Part shown: piece after piece, positions 24,284 to 32,617 of the stretch | Numbering within the stretch: position 1 is the stretch's first letter | Layout of the letters: each line of letters begins with the position of its first letter | Assembly: GCF_009856415.1 (NCBI RefSeq) | Contig: NZ_WMEZ01000005.1 | Coordinates: 1 to 64,000, forward strand | Origin: Halobacillus litoralis | Lineage (GTDB): Bacteria; Bacillota; Bacilli; Bacillales; Halobacillaceae | Reading direction: 5' to 3' | DNA: 64,000 bases | Made by a program: the position numbers and the translations under genes | Notes under the pieces: generated by a model | Database searches by the model: none | The model's input: the letters and a program-made list of their open reading frames with translations, nothing else | Told to the model about the DNA's origin: nothing

Positions 24284-25297
24284 ATGAAGCGCATTTGGAA
24301 ACAGCCGATGTTTTTGTTAGGGTTTGTGTTTATTATGGTGATGCTCATCGGGAGCTTCGTACATGCCATTTTCTTCGATTCGATCATCCCGAAGACTCCT
24401 TTCACCTATGATGAGAATGGTCAATTGGAAGGAGCACCACCTTTTGCCCCGTTTGAGCATTCATTTTTAGGTACGGATATGGCAGGGAACCATTTGTTTT
24501 TTTACATTCTAATGGGGGCTAAGTATACGATGCTCGGGACGCTGGCGGTTGCCTTTCTCAGCTTTGGTCTAGCGTTTGTCATTGGGATTCCTTTAGGGTT
24601 CGTGCAAAAAGCGAAATTCTTCCAAGGGTTTGAACAAGTGATTTCTGTCATGTATTTCATTCCAGCTTCATTGATTGCCTATAAATTTCTTAAGCCGATG
24701 ATGATGGAACCTTATGATGGGTTTCCTACGACCTTAGCTTTTCGAATTACGATAGAGGTCATTGTTTTAGCCTTGTTGCTCGTTCCACCTGCAGCAATCT
24801 TGATGGCCAACGAAACGAGTGAAATCCTGAAAAAGGAATATGTCACCTCAAGTCGTGTGCTTGGAGGCCGTGGGTGGCACCTTTTCAAAAAACATTTGAC
24901 ACCTCAGTTGAAGGAAAGTTGGATTCGTCTGCTCTTAATGCAGTCCATCCAGGCTGTTTTAATTCTCACTCATTTGGGGGTGTTTGAGATGTTCTTCGGA
25001 GGGACACGCGTATTTTATGGACTTGGGGCTGAACCTCCATCGCCGATTACTTTTGACTGGGCTTCGATTATTGGCATGTACTACGACGCGATCATGACGA
25101 ACATGGCGTGGCTGATTGGGGTGCCGCTGCTTTTCCTCGTCTTGTTCGTATTATCTTTGATTGCTATTGCCAATGGCATTCAAAAAAGTGTACGAGCATC
25201 CATGCCGAAAAAAGATCAGTCATCTGAGAGTTTGGATGTAGAGAATGCAGATCCAAGCGATGAAAAGTGGTTTGAACTATTGAAGAAGGACGCATAA
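24284..25297 (+). CDS. ABC transporter permease, second subunit (AppC/DppC-like)
   Basis: A 337-residue permease. The N-terminal helix is followed by a long external segment (about 30-70) containing HSFLGTDMAGNHLFFYILMGAKYT, typical of OppC-type subunits where the GTD-x-x-G block is conserved. The EAA-type loop reads KKEYVTSSRVLGGRGWHLFKKHLTPQL. The C-terminal tail (about 305-337) is acidic. It follows the first permease without any gap and should form a heterodimer with it. The operon ends in a terminator with no ATPase gene. Confidence 0.82.
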   Translation: MKRIWKQPMFLLGFVFIMVMLIGSFVHAIFFDSIIPKTPFTYDENGQLEGAPPFAPFEHSFLGTDMAGNHLFFYILMGAKYTMLGTLAVAFLSFGLAFVIGIPLGFVQKAKFFQGFEQVISVMYFIPASLIAYKFLKPMMMEPYDGFPTTLAFRITIEVIVLALLLVPPAAILMANETSEILKKEYVTSSRVLGGRGWHLFKKHLTPQLKESWIRLLLMQSIQAVLILTHLGVFEMFFGGTRVFYGLGAEPPSPITFDWASIIGMYYDAIMTNMAWLIGVPLLFLVLFVLSLIAIANGIQKSVRASMPKKDQSSESLDVENADPSDEKWFELLKKDA

Positions 25298-25325
25298 AAG
25301 CAGAGTTTATAAGAACTTATTAGGA

Positions 25326-25366
25326 AATCCTACCGACCTTTTATCTTTGTTGGTGGGATTTTTTGT
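25326..25366 (+). terminator. Terminator after the permease operon
   Basis: TCCTACCGAC pairs with GTTGGTGGGA (wobbles) over 13 bases, then TTTTTTG. Confidence 0.75.
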
Positions 25367-25477
25367 ATGTTATATAACTTTTATGTGACGGGTATGTCAT
25401 CTCTTTAAATAAGTTTAACAGTTTTATGATAATAGGTAATTTCTATCAAACATGTGTTATGATAAGTTTCGTCGTCA

Positions 25478-25506
25478 TTTACAATGATTTCAAAAAGTGA
25501 TAGTAT
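25478..25506 (+). promoter_or_regulatory. Sigma-A-like promoter of ltaS
   Basis: TTTACA, 17 bases, TAGTAT, about 65 bases before the start codon. Confidence 0.4.
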
Positions 25507-25571
25507 ACGAGACTTAATGATGGAAAGACTGATGGAAATTAGATAAAGGTTAAATCAACGGAGGTTTGATC

Positions 25572-27494
25572 ATGTTTTCAAAACTAAAATTAAAAATGAA
25601 AATGAAAATGAAAGACCCTGCGTTTAAGAAGAAAAGTATGATTTATGCTGCAGTGATGGCGATCTTCTGGGCGAAGATGTACTTCATTCAAGGCGGTATT
25701 TTCACCCTTGATATTGAAAACGCCAATGAAGCGGCTATTTTGGCTTTTAACCCATTGAGCAGTATTTTCCTCTTATTCGGAGTGGGGATTATGCTGGCAG
25801 GTCGAAGAGGGATGCTTGCCACGTATATATTAGGATCCCTTTTATTATACGTAAACGTTCTGTTCTATAGAGAGTACAGTGACTTCCTGACAATCCCGAT
25901 GTTAGGGCAAGCCGCGAACTTGGCTGGTATGGGTGGAAGTATCACTAAAATTCTATCAGTGACAGACATTTTCTTATTCGTCGATGTATTGATTGCTGCG
26001 TTCCTACTATTCTATTTGAAGCCGGAACGCTTCCAAAGTTTCATGCCTAAGCGTAAAGAAGGCTTGATTTTGGCTGTCCTTGCGATTCCTCTGTTCCTCG
26101 TGAACTTAGGCTGGGCGACAACCGAGCGTACAGAACTACTGGAACGTGCTTTTGACCGTAACATGCTCGTGAAGTACATCGGAGTTCTGAACTTCCACGC
26201 CTATGATATCGTCCTGCAAGGTCAGACAGAAGCGAAGAAGACCTTTGCGGACAGTAACGAATTGTCACCGGTCTTGAACTATATCAATGAACACAAAACT
26301 GAACCGAACTCTGAGATGACGGGAGTCGCGGAAGGGAAAAATGTGATTGCCTTGTCCCTTGAAAGTACACAGACCTTTGTTGTTGATAATTCGGTAAACG
26401 GAAAAGAATTGACTCCGTATTTCAACGATCTGAAAGAGGAAGGAGCTTACTTCAGCAACTTCTACCACCAGGTCAAACAAGGGCGTACATCCGACTCTGA
26501 GTTCTTACTTGATAATTCATTGTATGGACTGAACCGTGGAGCGGCCTTCTTTACCCATTCAGGAAACGAATATCAAGCGACTCCTGAAGTACTGGGTGAA
26601 AAAGGATACTTCTCCTCAACGATGCACGCCAATGATGAAACATTCTGGAACCGTAACGTCATGTATGATTCTCTTGGTTATGATGAGTACTACTCTAAAA
26701 AAGATTACAATGTGACTGAAGAAAAGTCCTATGGTTGGGGCTACCTGGATGAGTATTTCTTCAGTGATTCCTTGGATAAAATGGAACAGATGGAGCAGCC
26801 GTTCTACAACAAAATGATCACGTTGACGAACCACCATCCGTTCACATTGCCTGAAGATAAGAAATTCATTGAGGAAGGAAATACGTCCAGTGAAACATTG
26901 AATCGCTATTTCCAAACGATCCGTTATCAGGATGAAGCGCTGAAACAGTTCGTCGAGGAATTCAAAAAGTCCGAGCTTTATGATGATACGATTCTCGTCA
27001 TTTATGGGGACCACTTCGGTATTTCCGAAAACCATAAGCAAGCGATGGGAGAGTATCTTGATAAAGACATCAATGAATATGAACAGTTCCAATTGCAGCG
27101 TGTGCCGCTCCTTATTCTAGGAGAAGGCATTGAACCGCAGGAAAACGACACCGTTGGTGGACAAATCGATTTACGCCCGACGCTTATGAACCTTCTCGGC
27201 GTCGAAGATGAAAACCCTGTTCAATTCGGACAGGACCTCTTCAGTGAAGATCGTCGCGAAATGATGATCACACGAGATGGAAACTTCGCCAATGAAAAGT
27301 ATGTCGGTGTGAATGGAAATTGTTATGACAGAGAATCAGGGGAACCCGTAGAAGGAGAGGCTTGTGCACCTAGCTTCAAGCAGGCAGAAGAAGAGCTTGC
27401 CTTATCTGATTCCGTCGTGTACGGAGACCTGCTGCGTTACCTTGATGAGATTGAAATGATTGAAGAAAAGGATTCTTCAAAAGGTAAGGAATAG
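25572..27494 (+). CDS. ltaS: Lipoteichoic acid synthase (LTA synthase family)
   Basis: A 640-residue membrane-anchored phosphoglycerol transferase that polymerises the glycerol-phosphate chain of lipoteichoic acid on the outer face of the membrane. Five N-terminal helices (about 20-200) are followed by an extracellular sulfatase-fold domain. The Mn-binding LESTQ block (ALSLESTQTF), the catalytic Thr306 in KQGRTSDSEF, STMHANDETFWNRN and VIYGDHFG are all present. The N-terminus is strikingly lysine/methionine rich (LKLKMKMKMKD). The start is ATG 25572, with GGAGG 7 bases upstream. Paralogues with stress or sporulation roles are common, so it may not be the main LtaS. Confidence 0.93.
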   Translation: MFSKLKLKMKMKMKDPAFKKKSMIYAAVMAIFWAKMYFIQGGIFTLDIENANEAAILAFNPLSSIFLLFGVGIMLAGRRGMLATYILGSLLLYVNVLFYREYSDFLTIPMLGQAANLAGMGGSITKILSVTDIFLFVDVLIAAFLLFYLKPERFQSFMPKRKEGLILAVLAIPLFLVNLGWATTERTELLERAFDRNMLVKYIGVLNFHAYDIVLQGQTEAKKTFADSNELSPVLNYINEHKTEPNSEMTGVAEGKNVIALSLESTQTFVVDNSVNGKELTPYFNDLKEEGAYFSNFYHQVKQGRTSDSEFLLDNSLYGLNRGAAFFTHSGNEYQATPEVLGEKGYFSSTMHANDETFWNRNVMYDSLGYDEYYSKKDYNVTEEKSYGWGYLDEYFFSDSLDKMEQMEQPFYNKMITLTNHHPFTLPEDKKFIEEGNTSSETLNRYFQTIRYQDEALKQFVEEFKKSELYDDTILVIYGDHFGISENHKQAMGEYLDKDINEYEQFQLQRVPLLILGEGIEPQENDTVGGQIDLRPTLMNLLGVEDENPVQFGQDLFSEDRREMMITRDGNFANEKYVGVNGNCYDRESGEPVEGEACAPSFKQAEEELALSDSVVYGDLLRYLDEIEMIEEKDSSKGKE

Positions 27495-27501
27495 ATCATT
27501 A

Positions 27502-27541
27502 GCATGCAGAGAGACCTTCCGTTTCTCTGCATGCTTTTTTA
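27502..27541 (+). terminator. Terminator after ltaS
   Basis: GCATGCAGAGA pairs with TCTCTGCATGC over 10 bases, followed by TTTTTT. Confidence 0.88.
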
Positions 27542-27590
27542 TGTTAAGCACCACGATTCCTCTTACATATAAGCTCCCCATTTTTCAATT

Positions 27591-28035
27591 CTCAGTTTCG
27601 AGGTGTTTTCGGGGTTCGTTGCCGTGTTGGGCGTCAGGGGTGGCTGGGAAGCTACTCGCTTTCCTGTGGGGATGACGGCAAGCCTCCTCGAGCTTCGCTC
27701 TGTGGGGTCTTGCCAGCCAATCCATTCCCACGGGAGTCTCGCAGCTTCCCAACCACCCCATTCGATATAGCAGAGAAACGAACCCCTTCGTACAGTAGTA
27801 CAGTCTCCCACTGTCCTTGTGGTGTACGCAGGAAGCTCTCCATATCAAGCATTGTGAATTCAAATACTTGACCCGTGTTCTTAAAACTACCTGTCTCCGT
27901 TAGTTGAAAATGAGCTGATTCCAGAATCGGTTTCGAGACACTCACATGGCAAAGGGGCGGAGGGGAATGGCGCTCCCGCGGAAAGCGAGCTATTCCCCGT
28001 ATCCCCACCCACTCAATAAAAGTCTCGAAACTGAG
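27591..28035. repeat. Composite inverted-repeat element, copy 1
   Basis: A 445-bp non-coding element bounded by perfect 12-bp inverted ends, CTCAGTTTCGAG (27591-27602) and CTCGAAACTGAG (28024-28035). Module B (about 27600-27800) and a shortened module A (27929-28035) are GC-rich, foldable and mutually related in inverted orientation (shared ACTCGCTTTCC, GCCTCCTCG and TGTGGGGTCT words). A second copy lies at 52364-52876 in the opposite orientation. Reading frames across it are not genes. It looks like a dispersed MITE- or RNA-like intergenic repeat. No transposase gene is inside. Confidence 0.8.
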
Positions 28036-28164
28036 TCTACAACAATCCTGCCAGTTAGTTTAAGAACGCTAGAAAAATAAGAAGGAGTAGGTGATTGTTA
28101 GGCGAATATGTAAGCATAGAGTCATTATTATTGATCAAAATCTATGAAAAAGCAGGTGGAAATG

Positions 28165-28560
28165 ATGGGGAGAGTCGTTCATTTTGAAGTTCATGTCGAT
28201 GACATGGAACGAGCAAAGAAGTTTTACGGAGAGGTCTTTGATTGGAAATTCGAAGACTGGAGTGAGTACGCCGGGATGCCTTATTTCGGAGTGGTGACAG
28301 GTGGAGACGACGAGCTTGGGATCAACGGAGCATTAATGCAACGCCAAAGTGCACCGCCAGAATTGAACCAGGCTGTGAATGCCTATGCCTGTACCATGGG
28401 AGTGGAAGATTACGATGCGGTTGAAGCTAAAGTCCTAGAAGGCGGGGGGAAAGTCGCATTGCCTAAATACGCACTGCCGGGAATGGCTTGGCAGGGGTAT
28501 TATTTGGATCCAGAAGGCAATATATTCGGCCTTCACCAACCCGATGAAAATGCAAAATAG
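28165..28560 (+). CDS. VOC (glyoxalase/bleomycin-resistance fold) protein
   Basis: A 131-residue single VOC domain. It shows VVHFEVHVDDMERAKKFYGEVFDWKFEDW at the start, split here as VVHFEVHVDDMERAKKFY and GEVFDWKF, and the closing strand GYYLDPEGNIFGLHQPD with its Asp-Pro-Glu-Gly-Asn signature. Such proteins bind a divalent metal and act as lyases, isomerases or binding proteins; the closest type is the YwnB/YDR533-like VOC group with unknown substrate. The start is ATG 28165, with AGGTGG upstream; the ATG at 28144 has no ribosome site. Confidence 0.82.
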   Translation: MGRVVHFEVHVDDMERAKKFYGEVFDWKFEDWSEYAGMPYFGVVTGGDDELGINGALMQRQSAPPELNQAVNAYACTMGVEDYDAVEAKVLEGGGKVALPKYALPGMAWQGYYLDPEGNIFGLHQPDENAK

Positions 28561-28563
28561 CAA

Positions 28564-28595
28564 TAAAAGAACCCTTGATTAGGGGTTCTTTTTTG
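28564..28595. terminator. Bidirectional terminator
   Basis: AAAAGAACCC pairs with GGGTTCTTTT over about 8 bases. The hairpin overlaps the last codons of the convergent GNAT gene. Confidence 0.8.
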
Positions 28596-29073
28596 TATAT
28601 TCTTCATTTTTGGATGGGACGTTTTTTTCCATCACTACGTTTGTCGTTTTGTATGATAGGCTCTCGTACAATTTTCGTGCGACCGTGTTATGGCCAAAGA
28701 CGTGAAGACCGATTTTCTGCACCCCGATGATTCTGGCCTCCTCTTCTGCCAGGATCATCGCTTTCTTTCCATGCCCTTGACCTTGATGATCATCTGAAAC
28801 TCGAATGTCATAGATGAAGGCTTTTTCAGAGGATTGTTTACAAATCCAGATAGCCCCTACATTTTCACCCTTTTCATTAAGGATGGTATAAAGATAATGA
28901 TCCTTTGTATGTCTTCCCTCAGGGAGCAGTTCTGCTTGGGTGGTTTTGGCTTTTTCAAGCGCTTCTTCTTCTGTCCAATTTCCCGCCGCTACCTTTTCCT
29001 TTGCATAGGCAGCGATCGAAAAATCGTTGTATTCCCCAAATTCGTCTTCGGACATCCTGCGTAAAGTCGTCAT
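28579..29073 (-). CDS. GNAT-family N-acetyltransferase
   Basis: A 164-residue acetyl-CoA-dependent acetyltransferase. Motif A is IYDIRVSDDHQGQGHGKKAMILAEEEA (acetyl-CoA pyrophosphate loop QGQGHG, about residues 95-100). It is followed by IGLHVFGHNTVARKLYESLSYK, the usual motif B with the conserved Tyr. The substrate is unknown. AAAGGAG lies 7 bases before the ATG. Its 3' end runs into the shared terminator. Single gene. Confidence 0.86.
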   Translation of the reverse strand: MTTLRRMSEDEFGEYNDFSIAAYAKEKVAAGNWTEEEALEKAKTTQAELLPEGRHTKDHYLYTILNEKGENVGAIWICKQSSEKAFIYDIRVSDDHQGQGHGKKAMILAEEEARIIGVQKIGLHVFGHNTVARKLYESLSYKTTNVVMEKNVPSKNEEYTKKNP

Positions 29074-29219
29074 TTAATGATCTCCTTTTTAAGTTATACT
29101 TCTACATACGGTTAAGAATAGGAAAAGTTGCATTTCCATTCGAGATCATCTTAGTACAGGGTAAGTTCTTCATCATGGAAGATACTATACATAAATCATT
29201 ATTCAGGAAGGTGTGTCAG

Positions 29220-29570
29220 ATGAAATTAGTCGATATATATCGTGTTAAAACCTTTGTTGTTCCAGAATATGTGGATGCAGTGGTACAGGGAGTACTGAGC
29301 ATTGACGACTTGAGAGTAGGAAATTACAAAAACGTCATGTGGCAGACGAAGGATGGGATGGAGCAGTTTGTCCCGGGGGAAGAAGCCGTTCCAACAGAGG
29401 GGGCGGCCGGAGAGAAAACGACCCTCACTTCGCTTCGGATCGAATTTTCTATTCCAAGGGATGAATCCTTATTAACAAGGGTGATTGAGGAAGGAATCTA
29501 TCCGAATCATCCGTGGGACGAACCCGTCGTTCAAGTTTCGGAGGAAAGAGAAGCAAGAAAGCAGCAATAG
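29220..29570 (+). CDS. Hypothetical protein, 116 aa
   Basis: A cytoplasmic protein starting MKLVDIYRVKTFVVPEYVDAV and ending in a charged EEREARKQQ tail. The alternation of an initial strand, a helix (EYVDAVVQGVL) and a later RIEFSIPRDESLLTRVIEEGIYPNHPWDEPVVQV-type block (seen as RIEFSIPRDESL and NHPWDEPVVQV) recalls the small NIF3/CutA-like alpha/beta domains, where a C-terminal HPYEEP block is usual. This is a weak resemblance only. AGGAAGG lies 8 bases before the ATG. Single gene between the divergent GNAT and the convergent manganese operon. Confidence 0.6.
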   Translation: MKLVDIYRVKTFVVPEYVDAVVQGVLSIDDLRVGNYKNVMWQTKDGMEQFVPGEEAVPTEGAAGEKTTLTSLRIEFSIPRDESLLTRVIEEGIYPNHPWDEPVVQVSEEREARKQQ

Positions 29571-29575
29571 CAGGG

Positions 29576-29612
29576 TAGTCTCTGCATGTTTCCGCATGTG
29601 GAGGCTCTTTTC
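29576..29612 (+). terminator. Possible terminator after the 116-aa gene
   Basis: AGTCTCTGCATG pairs imperfectly with CATGTGGAGGCT over a 6-base loop, followed by CTTTTC. Confidence 0.5.
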
Positions 29613-29697
29613 ATTGGTGAGAAAAAGTATGATTTGAATCCGCAGAAGATACCGATTTTAAACCATCTAAACATGAGAAGTCCCCAAGTGAAAATAT

Positions 29698-29735
29698 AAA
29701 AGGCTGCCAACATGATGCGATGTTGGCAGCTTTTG
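29698..29735 (-). terminator. Terminator of the manganese operon
   Basis: On the minus strand GCTGCCAACA pairs with TGTTGGCAGC over 8 bases, followed by CTTTTATATTTT. Confidence 0.8.
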
Positions 29736-29737
29736 AG

Positions 29738-30682
29738 TTACTTGCTCAATCCTTCTTTAATTGTATTGATGTTGGACTCCATCATAGAAATGTACGTATC
29801 GCCTTCTTCACCAGGTTCAGCTAAAGAATCAGTGAAAACATCGCCCATGATTGGAACATCGGTTTCTTCCGAGACGGCTTCCATGCTGCGCGCATCGATA
29901 CTCGTCTCTAAGAATAACCCTGTGATTTGTTTTTCATTGATGATATCTACAATTCTTGTGATTTGGTCTGGTGTCCCTTGATTTTCCTGGTTGATCTCCC
30001 AAATGTATTCCGCTTGGAACCCATAGGCATCACTGAAGTATTTGAATGCTCCTTCACTTGTTACGAGTACACGTTCTTCTTCTGGGATTTCATTGAATTG
30101 CTTTACGGCTTTGTCGTGCAACGCTTGCAGCTCAGCAATGTATTCCTCGGCATTCTCCTCATAAACTTCTTTGTTTTCAGGGTCGACTTTGATGAGGCCA
30201 TCTCTCGCGTTTTCGGCATATTTAATTCCATTCCGTATATCCAGCCATGCGTGAGGGTCTTCTTCGCCTTCGTTACCTTCTGACGTCAAGTACATCGCTT
30301 CAACACCATTACTCATAAGGAATACAGGCGCCTCTTCACCGTCTTTTCCGGCCGTTTCCATCAACTTATTGAACCAGGCGTTACCAGCTTCAAGGTTTAA
30401 GCCATTGTAAAACACAGCATCCGCATCCGTGGTCTTTTTCACGTCTTCCGGTAGCGGGTCATACTCGTGCGGATTAGAACCAATAGGGGCTAAGCTGTGA
30501 ATGTCGACCAGATCACCGCCGACGTTTTTTACAATGTCATACACGATCGAGTACGTCGTTACGACCTGGACTTTCCCTTCATCTTGACTACTGTTTCCGT
30601 TCGCTTCTTCTCCACCACAAGCGGCTAGCATGAGCAGGGTGAAAAGAGTGGCTGCTAACAATAAAAACTTTTTCTTCATCAT
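29738..30682 (-). CDS. mntA: Manganese ABC transporter substrate-binding lipoprotein
   Basis: A 314-residue cluster A-I metal-binding lipoprotein. The lipobox LLMLAACG gives lipid-modified Cys at about 22. The metal ligands are His in GSNPHEYDP, His in DPHAWLD, Glu in VTSEGAFKYF and Asp in DVFTDSLAE. The Glu at the third position is the manganese/iron (PsaA/MntC) type rather than the His of zinc ZnuA proteins. It is the last gene of a three-gene operon (ATPase, permease, binding protein), 36 bases behind the permease, and falls under the MntR-like boxes upstream of the ATPase. Gene names here follow B. subtilis mntABC usage. Confidence 0.9.
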   Translation of the reverse strand: MMKKKFLLLAATLFTLLMLAACGGEEANGNSSQDEGKVQVVTTYSIVYDIVKNVGGDLVDIHSLAPIGSNPHEYDPLPEDVKKTTDADAVFYNGLNLEAGNAWFNKLMETAGKDGEEAPVFLMSNGVEAMYLTSEGNEGEEDPHAWLDIRNGIKYAENARDGLIKVDPENKEVYEENAEEYIAELQALHDKAVKQFNEIPEEERVLVTSEGAFKYFSDAYGFQAEYIWEINQENQGTPDQITRIVDIINEKQITGLFLETSIDARSMEAVSEETDVPIMGDVFTDSLAEPGEEGDTYISMMESNINTIKEGLSK

Positions 30683-30718
30683 GAAAAATTCCTCCTCTTT
30701 TATATGAAAGCTTTCTAT

Positions 30719-31576
30719 TTAAACAAGGGATGCTTTTTTCTTTCTGACTTTCAACATCTTCCATAACCATCCGTGTTTAGGCGAGAACAGGAAGACAAGG
30801 ACAAAAATCGCTGTTGCTGCCATAACGATTGTCGCTCCTGAAGCCAGGTTATAGGTGAAGCTGAAGTAGAGACCGATGACAGACGAAAGGACACCGATAC
30901 CAGAAGCAAGGAAAATCATAACCCATAAACGGTCCGTCAAAAGGTAGGCAGCCGCTGCCGGGGTGATCAACATCGCAACAACGAGAACAATTCCTACGGT
31001 TTGTAAAGAAGCGACAGTCCCCATCGTAAGCAGGGTCATCAGGAAATAATGAATCAGTCGGACGGGCAATCCGTAAGCAGCTCCCATCGTTTCATCGAAG
31101 GAGGTGACCAGTAGCTCTTTATAAAAAAGGTACACGGCTGCTAGGATGACAACACCGATCCCGAGCGTAATCCACATATCGGAGGCTCTTACTGCGAGGA
31201 CATTTCCAAACAGAATATGATAGAGGTCCGTGCTGCTCTTCAACATGGTGATGATGATAATTCCTGCTGCGAAGGCCGCCGTGAACATGATGCCGATCGA
31301 TGTATCGTGTTTGATCCGGCTGTTCTGCGTGACGAATCCGATGGCAATCGCTGTAATGACACCACTGAAAACAGCCCCAAAGAAAAAGTTGATTCCGAAC
31401 ATGTAAGAAATGGCGACTCCGGGCAAGACCGCATGAGAGATGGCATCTCCCATGAGGGCCATTCCGCGGAGAATGATGAAACAACCGATCACTCCACAAA
31501 TGATTCCGACCATAACCGATGTTAATAACGCTTTTTGTAAAAATCCATATTGCATAACTGCTTCAATAAAAGCCAT
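30719..31576 (-). CDS. mntC: Manganese ABC transporter permease
   Basis: A 285-residue ABC-3 family permease with eight or nine helices. It shows GMALMGDAISHAVLPGVAISYMFG, the conserved block of metal-ion ABC permeases (key MGDAISHAVLPG), and the coupling region MGAAYGLPVRLIHYFLM. The gene starts three bases after the ATPase stop, so translation is coupled. The C-terminus ends KVRKKKASLV, typical of this group. Only one permease gene is present, so a homodimer is likely (B. subtilis has two). Confidence 0.88.
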   Translation of the reverse strand: MAFIEAVMQYGFLQKALLTSVMVGIICGVIGCFIILRGMALMGDAISHAVLPGVAISYMFGINFFFGAVFSGVITAIAIGFVTQNSRIKHDTSIGIMFTAAFAAGIIIITMLKSSTDLYHILFGNVLAVRASDMWITLGIGVVILAAVYLFYKELLVTSFDETMGAAYGLPVRLIHYFLMTLLTMGTVASLQTVGIVLVVAMLITPAAAAYLLTDRLWVMIFLASGIGVLSSVIGLYFSFTYNLASGATIVMAATAIFVLVFLFSPKHGWLWKMLKVRKKKASLV

Positions 31577-31579
31577 GAC

Positions 31580-32320
31580 TTACACTCCTATCTCTTTCAT
31601 GAAAGCAAACTGTCCTTGGTAGGCTTTTTGTATGATTTCTGTTTGGAAGACTTCCTGAACGGATCCGAAACCGATTAATTCTTTGTTAAGAAGAATCAGT
31701 TGGTTGAAGTAATCGTTGGCTTTGCTCAAGTCGTGATGGACGACAATGACTGTCTTTCCCTGCCAACACAATTCTTTCAAAATCCGTACGATCGTTTCTT
31801 CACTCGATACATCCACCCCGACGAACGGTTCATCAAGAAAGAACATCTCAGCTTTTTGTGCAAGTGCTCTGGCTAAAAAGACGCGTTGCTGTTGACCACC
31901 GGATAATTCGCCGATTTGCCTATTGCTGAAATCTCCCATACCGACCCGGTCCAGGCATTCCATGGCCCATTCTTTGTCTTTCTTTTTCGGTCGTCTGAAT
32001 AATTTCAAGTTGGGGTAGGTGCCGATCAGAACAGCATCAAGAACAGTGATTGGAAAATCCCAGTCGATATCATTGCGCTGAGGGACATACGCGATCTTCT
32101 TCCGCACTTCTTTCACCGTTTTTCCAAGAAGTTTGATTTCCCCTTTATCGCGTGGAATCAAGTTCAACATGGCTTTTAAAAACGTGGATTTACCGGCACC
32201 GTTAGGACCGATGATTCCCACAAGGTTCCCGGGGTTGACCGTTAAGCTGACTTCTTTCACCGCTTCATTCCCATAGTACGAAACGTGCAGGTCTTTAATG
32301 GATAGGGCAGCATTCGCCAT
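31580..32320 (-). CDS. mntB: Manganese ABC transporter ATP-binding protein
   Basis: A 246-residue ABC ATPase that powers Mn(II) uptake. Walker A is GPNGAGKST (about 37-45), Q-loop is YVPQRND, signature is LSGGQQQR (about 139-146), Walker B is MFFLDEPFVGVD, and the H-loop is VVHHDL. It is the first gene of the operon, with AAAGGAGGAG before the ATG. Expression is probably repressed by Mn-loaded MntR, because two MntR-type boxes overlap or follow two tandem promoters upstream. Confidence 0.92.
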   Translation of the reverse strand: MANAALSIKDLHVSYYGNEAVKEVSLTVNPGNLVGIIGPNGAGKSTFLKAMLNLIPRDKGEIKLLGKTVKEVRKKIAYVPQRNDIDWDFPITVLDAVLIGTYPNLKLFRRPKKKDKEWAMECLDRVGMGDFSNRQIGELSGGQQQRVFLARALAQKAEMFFLDEPFVGVDVSSEETIVRILKELCWQGKTVIVVHHDLSKANDYFNQLILLNKELIGFGSVQEVFQTEIIQKAYQGQFAFMKEIGV

Positions 32321-32424
32321 CTTTTCTCCTCCTTTGACATGAATATCCTCATTCCTTACTTATAAGGTTTAGATATCGGCATAGTTTTGTCGTATATTCA
32401 TAAAAATTTGTTCTGTTCATTTAA

Positions 32425-32440
32425 TTTTCCTTAGTGCAAC
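32425..32440 (-). promoter_or_regulatory. MntR-like operator 1
   Basis: The minus strand reads GTTGCACTAAGGAAAA, 12 of 16 matches to the remembered B. subtilis MntR box TTTGCCTTAAGGAAAC. It sits about 30 bases downstream of the proximal promoter. Confidence 0.55.
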
Positions 32441-32466
32441 TTTTTGGGTAAAAAAATAGTCCTTTT

Positions 32467-32495
32467 ACTATATGGGTGCAACTAAAGAAAGTTGA
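32467..32495 (-). promoter_or_regulatory. Proximal promoter of the manganese operon
   Basis: On the minus strand TCAACT (32490-32495), 17 bases, TATAGT (32467-32472). It aligns with the stronger distal promoter as a degenerate duplicate. Confidence 0.4.
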
Positions 32496-32519
32496 CAAAA
32501 ATTGAAGTTCGTTTAAAAA

Positions 32520-32535
32520 GTTTCCTTAATGCAAA
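32520..32535 (-). promoter_or_regulatory. MntR-like operator 2
   Basis: The minus strand reads TTTGCATTAAGGAAAC, 15 of 16 matches to the remembered MntR box. It touches the -10 element of the distal promoter and covers its start site, the expected repressor position. Confidence 0.7.
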
Positions 32536-32563
32536 ATATATAGGTGCAGCCAATAAAAGTCAA
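32535..32563 (-). promoter_or_regulatory. Distal sigma-A promoter of the manganese operon
   Basis: On the minus strand TTGACT (32558-32563), 17 bases, TATATT (32535-32540), a near-consensus promoter. Confidence 0.65.
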
Positions 32564-32617
32564 CCTTTATTCTAATTGTCTGCTAAATGAATAATAAGTA
32601 TATAGCTAGAAAAGGAG

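Noticed and set aside
27563-28008. Several minus-strand frames between ltaS and the VOC gene
   Set aside because: They are translations of the composite repeat; the same peptide words recur at 52561-52869 because the DNA repeats.
28905-29219. Upstream in-frame extension of the 116-residue gene
   Set aside because: It reads through the divergent promoter region and the GNAT gene; the ATG at 29220 has its own AGGAAGG site.
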